Source: Roseomonas indoligenes (GTDB taxonomy: Bacteria; Pseudomonadota; Alphaproteobacteria; Acetobacterales; Acetobacteraceae). Taken from it: 64,000 bases of DNA. The DNA lies in NCBI RefSeq assembly GCF_017813365.1, contig NZ_JAGIZA010000003.1:1-64000 (forward strand). Reading direction: 5' to 3'. Below are positions 62,925 through 64,000 of this stretch, in pieces (position 1 is the first letter of the stretch; each line of letters opens with the position of its first letter). The translations under genes were made by a program, and so were the position numbers. Under the pieces are notes generated by a model. It was not told the DNA's origin. It did no database searches and saw nothing but the letters and a program-made list of their open reading frames with translations.

Positions 62925-64000
62925 TCAGGCGAGGCGGCTGACGGCGCGGCGCGGCGCTCCGGCGACGGTGACGCGGGGGCCGGCGACAGCCGCTGGTGGC
63001 AGTGTGACGGGCCCGGCAGCGGGCGCTGCTTCTGGCAAGTCCATGAGAGGCCGCGGCGGCGCCACCTCAGTCCCGGAATAGCCAGACGAAACCCGCCCGA
63101 CCTCCTGGTTCAGCTTCAGGCCGAAATGCTGCAGCCCGGCCAGCGCGGCGTAGGCGTAAACCCGGCAGTCGAGCGCCTCATTCCGACGGCCCGGTAGTGG
63201 TTCCCAGACCCGGTAGCGGGCGCCGCCCGCGTCTTTCAGGACCGATCGCTCTGCGAGCAACTGGCTGAAGTAGGCCGCGTCCCGGTCCTCCGGGAAGTGC
63301 ATGAAGCCTGGGCCGTGCTCGTCTAGGTTAAGTCGGTGCCGGACGACGTCCTTCGCCGTATTAACCCCGATGATAACGGGCTTGAAGGATGCCTTCATGC
63401 GCGCCAGCGGCTTCTTCGTCGGCCAGACGGGGGATCGCTGCCCGGGCCGGGCGCTCTCTCCCTTGATGGCCCAAATCTTCCGGCCCAGCCTCGCCTTGGC
63501 GAATTCGTAGACCCTCTGCGTGTGGTGCCCGCCGCTGTCGCAGCAGCCCGCTGCCAGGCTGAAGAGCCGGCCATCCGCCCGCATCCACCGGCGCCGCAGG
63601 TACGGGTCGACCAGGTCGTTCCAGAAAGCGGGGGTGTCGAGGTCGCCCTCGATCGCCTCGTAGGCGACGGACCAGCTTTCCTCGTCCCGACCCCAGGCCA
63701 CAACCTCGATCTCGACCCGGTCGTCCTGGGTGTCCAAGCCAAAGGTCAGCACCGCGGCGCCGTCCGGAACCTCAGCGGGATAGACCTCGCGGCGCGCCAT
63801 GAGGCGGGCCTCGGCCAGCACCTTGTCCGCCCGCTCCTCGTAGGGCTCGCCCAGCACCAGGTTGTAGAAGGTCTGCCGCTCCAACGGCTTGTCCATGACC
63901 CGGAGCCACTCGCGGACGAGCTCGGCCCAGGCCGCATTCGTGTTCAGGCTATAGCCGGCCCAAATGTGGAACCCGGCGTGCCCACCCTTCGGGTTCGTCG
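62925..64000 (-). CDS. Terminase large subunit, lambda gpA family (5' part outside window)
   Basis: The frame stays open to the right edge, giving about 358 C-terminal residues: NPKGGHAGFHIWAGYSLNTN, FYNLVLGEPYEERAD, TFGLDTQDDRVEIEVVAWGR (the first Asp of the RNase H nuclease active site) and CCDSGGHHTQRVYEFAKARL (second acidic residue region). This is the headful/cos-cleaving nuclease half. The N-terminal ATPase part and the small subunit are beyond the window. Confidence 0.88.
   Translation of the reverse strand, partial: TNPKGGHAGFHIWAGYSLNTNAAWAELVREWLRVMDKPLERQTFYNLVLGEPYEERADKVLAEARLMARREVYPAEVPDGAAVLTFGLDTQDDRVEIEVVAWGRDEESWSVAYEAIEGDLDTPAFWNDLVDPYLRRRWMRADGRLFSLAAGCCDSGGHHTQRVYEFAKARLGRKIWAIKGESARPGQRSPVWPTKKPLARMKASFKPVIIGVNTAKDVVRHRLNLDEHGPGFMHFPEDRDAAYFSQLLAERSVLKDAGGARYRVWEPLPGRRNEALDCRVYAYAALAGLQHFGLKLNQEVGRVSSGYSGTEVAPPRPLMDLPEAAPAAGPVTLPPAAVAGPRVTVAGAPRRAVSRLA

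Overview
The window is GC-rich alphaproteobacterial DNA, most likely from an Acetobacteraceae-type host (Roseomonas-like). The hints are the base composition, GcrA-type motifs, a DUF6894 protein and a PEP-CTERM protein. No housekeeping gene pins the genus down. Almost the whole window is prophage: two elements lie head-to-tail in the same orientation, and a fragment of a third tail gene sits at the left edge.

Positions 1-1,900 hold the 5' part of a minus-strand tail protein running off the left edge and a few small genes of unknown function.

Prophage 1 covers about 1.9-27.15 kb. From left to right it has a lysis cassette (GH108 endolysin, holin, two membrane proteins), tail appendage genes (LamG-like protein, SGNH/SASA esterase, S74-type fibre) and then a scar. 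At the scar the start of a terminase small-subunit gene runs into the end of a tail gene, so the packaging, head and most tail genes are gone. Next come a middle module with a DUF1376 replication protein (carrying iteron-like repeats inside the gene), a DUF1064 nuclease-like protein, a CII/CP76-type regulator and a GcrA-like gene split by an amber codon. A Cro/CI switch with clear operators follows. On the plus strand, behind two more copies of the operator, lies a long operon: HNH nuclease, sliding clamp (DnaN), an SNF2-helicase/DNA-methyltransferase fusion, a cupin-like protein, a TGT-like TIM-barrel candidate, a phage ABA-sandwich protein, an HTH protein and an AlpA-type excisionase. The excisionase gene converges on a P4-type integrase.

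A 3' fragment of tRNA-Ser(GCU) at 27.15 kb marks the boundary. The layout fits two phages integrated in tandem at the same tRNA gene, with the rebuilt full tRNA expected to the right of the window.

Prophage 2 runs from about 27.2 kb past 64 kb. Its left end carries small accessory genes with RHH and XRE regulators, a lysis cassette (GH19 endolysin, holin, coiled-coil membrane proteins) and a large set of receptor-binding or depolymerase-like tail proteins interrupted by a plus-strand PEP-CTERM gene. The structural module then reads right to left as lambda-type head genes (terminase A, W, portal B, S49 protease C, scaffold-like, D, E, joining proteins) followed by a Mu-type contractile tail (terminator, sheath, tube, frameshifted chaperone, tape measure with a GH104 domain, gp43 split in two, gp44-gp48). 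A P22 immI-like cassette (antirepressor, two divergent Arc-type RHH proteins with triplicate operators, two exported proteins) is inserted between gp43 and gp44. Early genes and the integrase of prophage 2 would lie to the right of the window.
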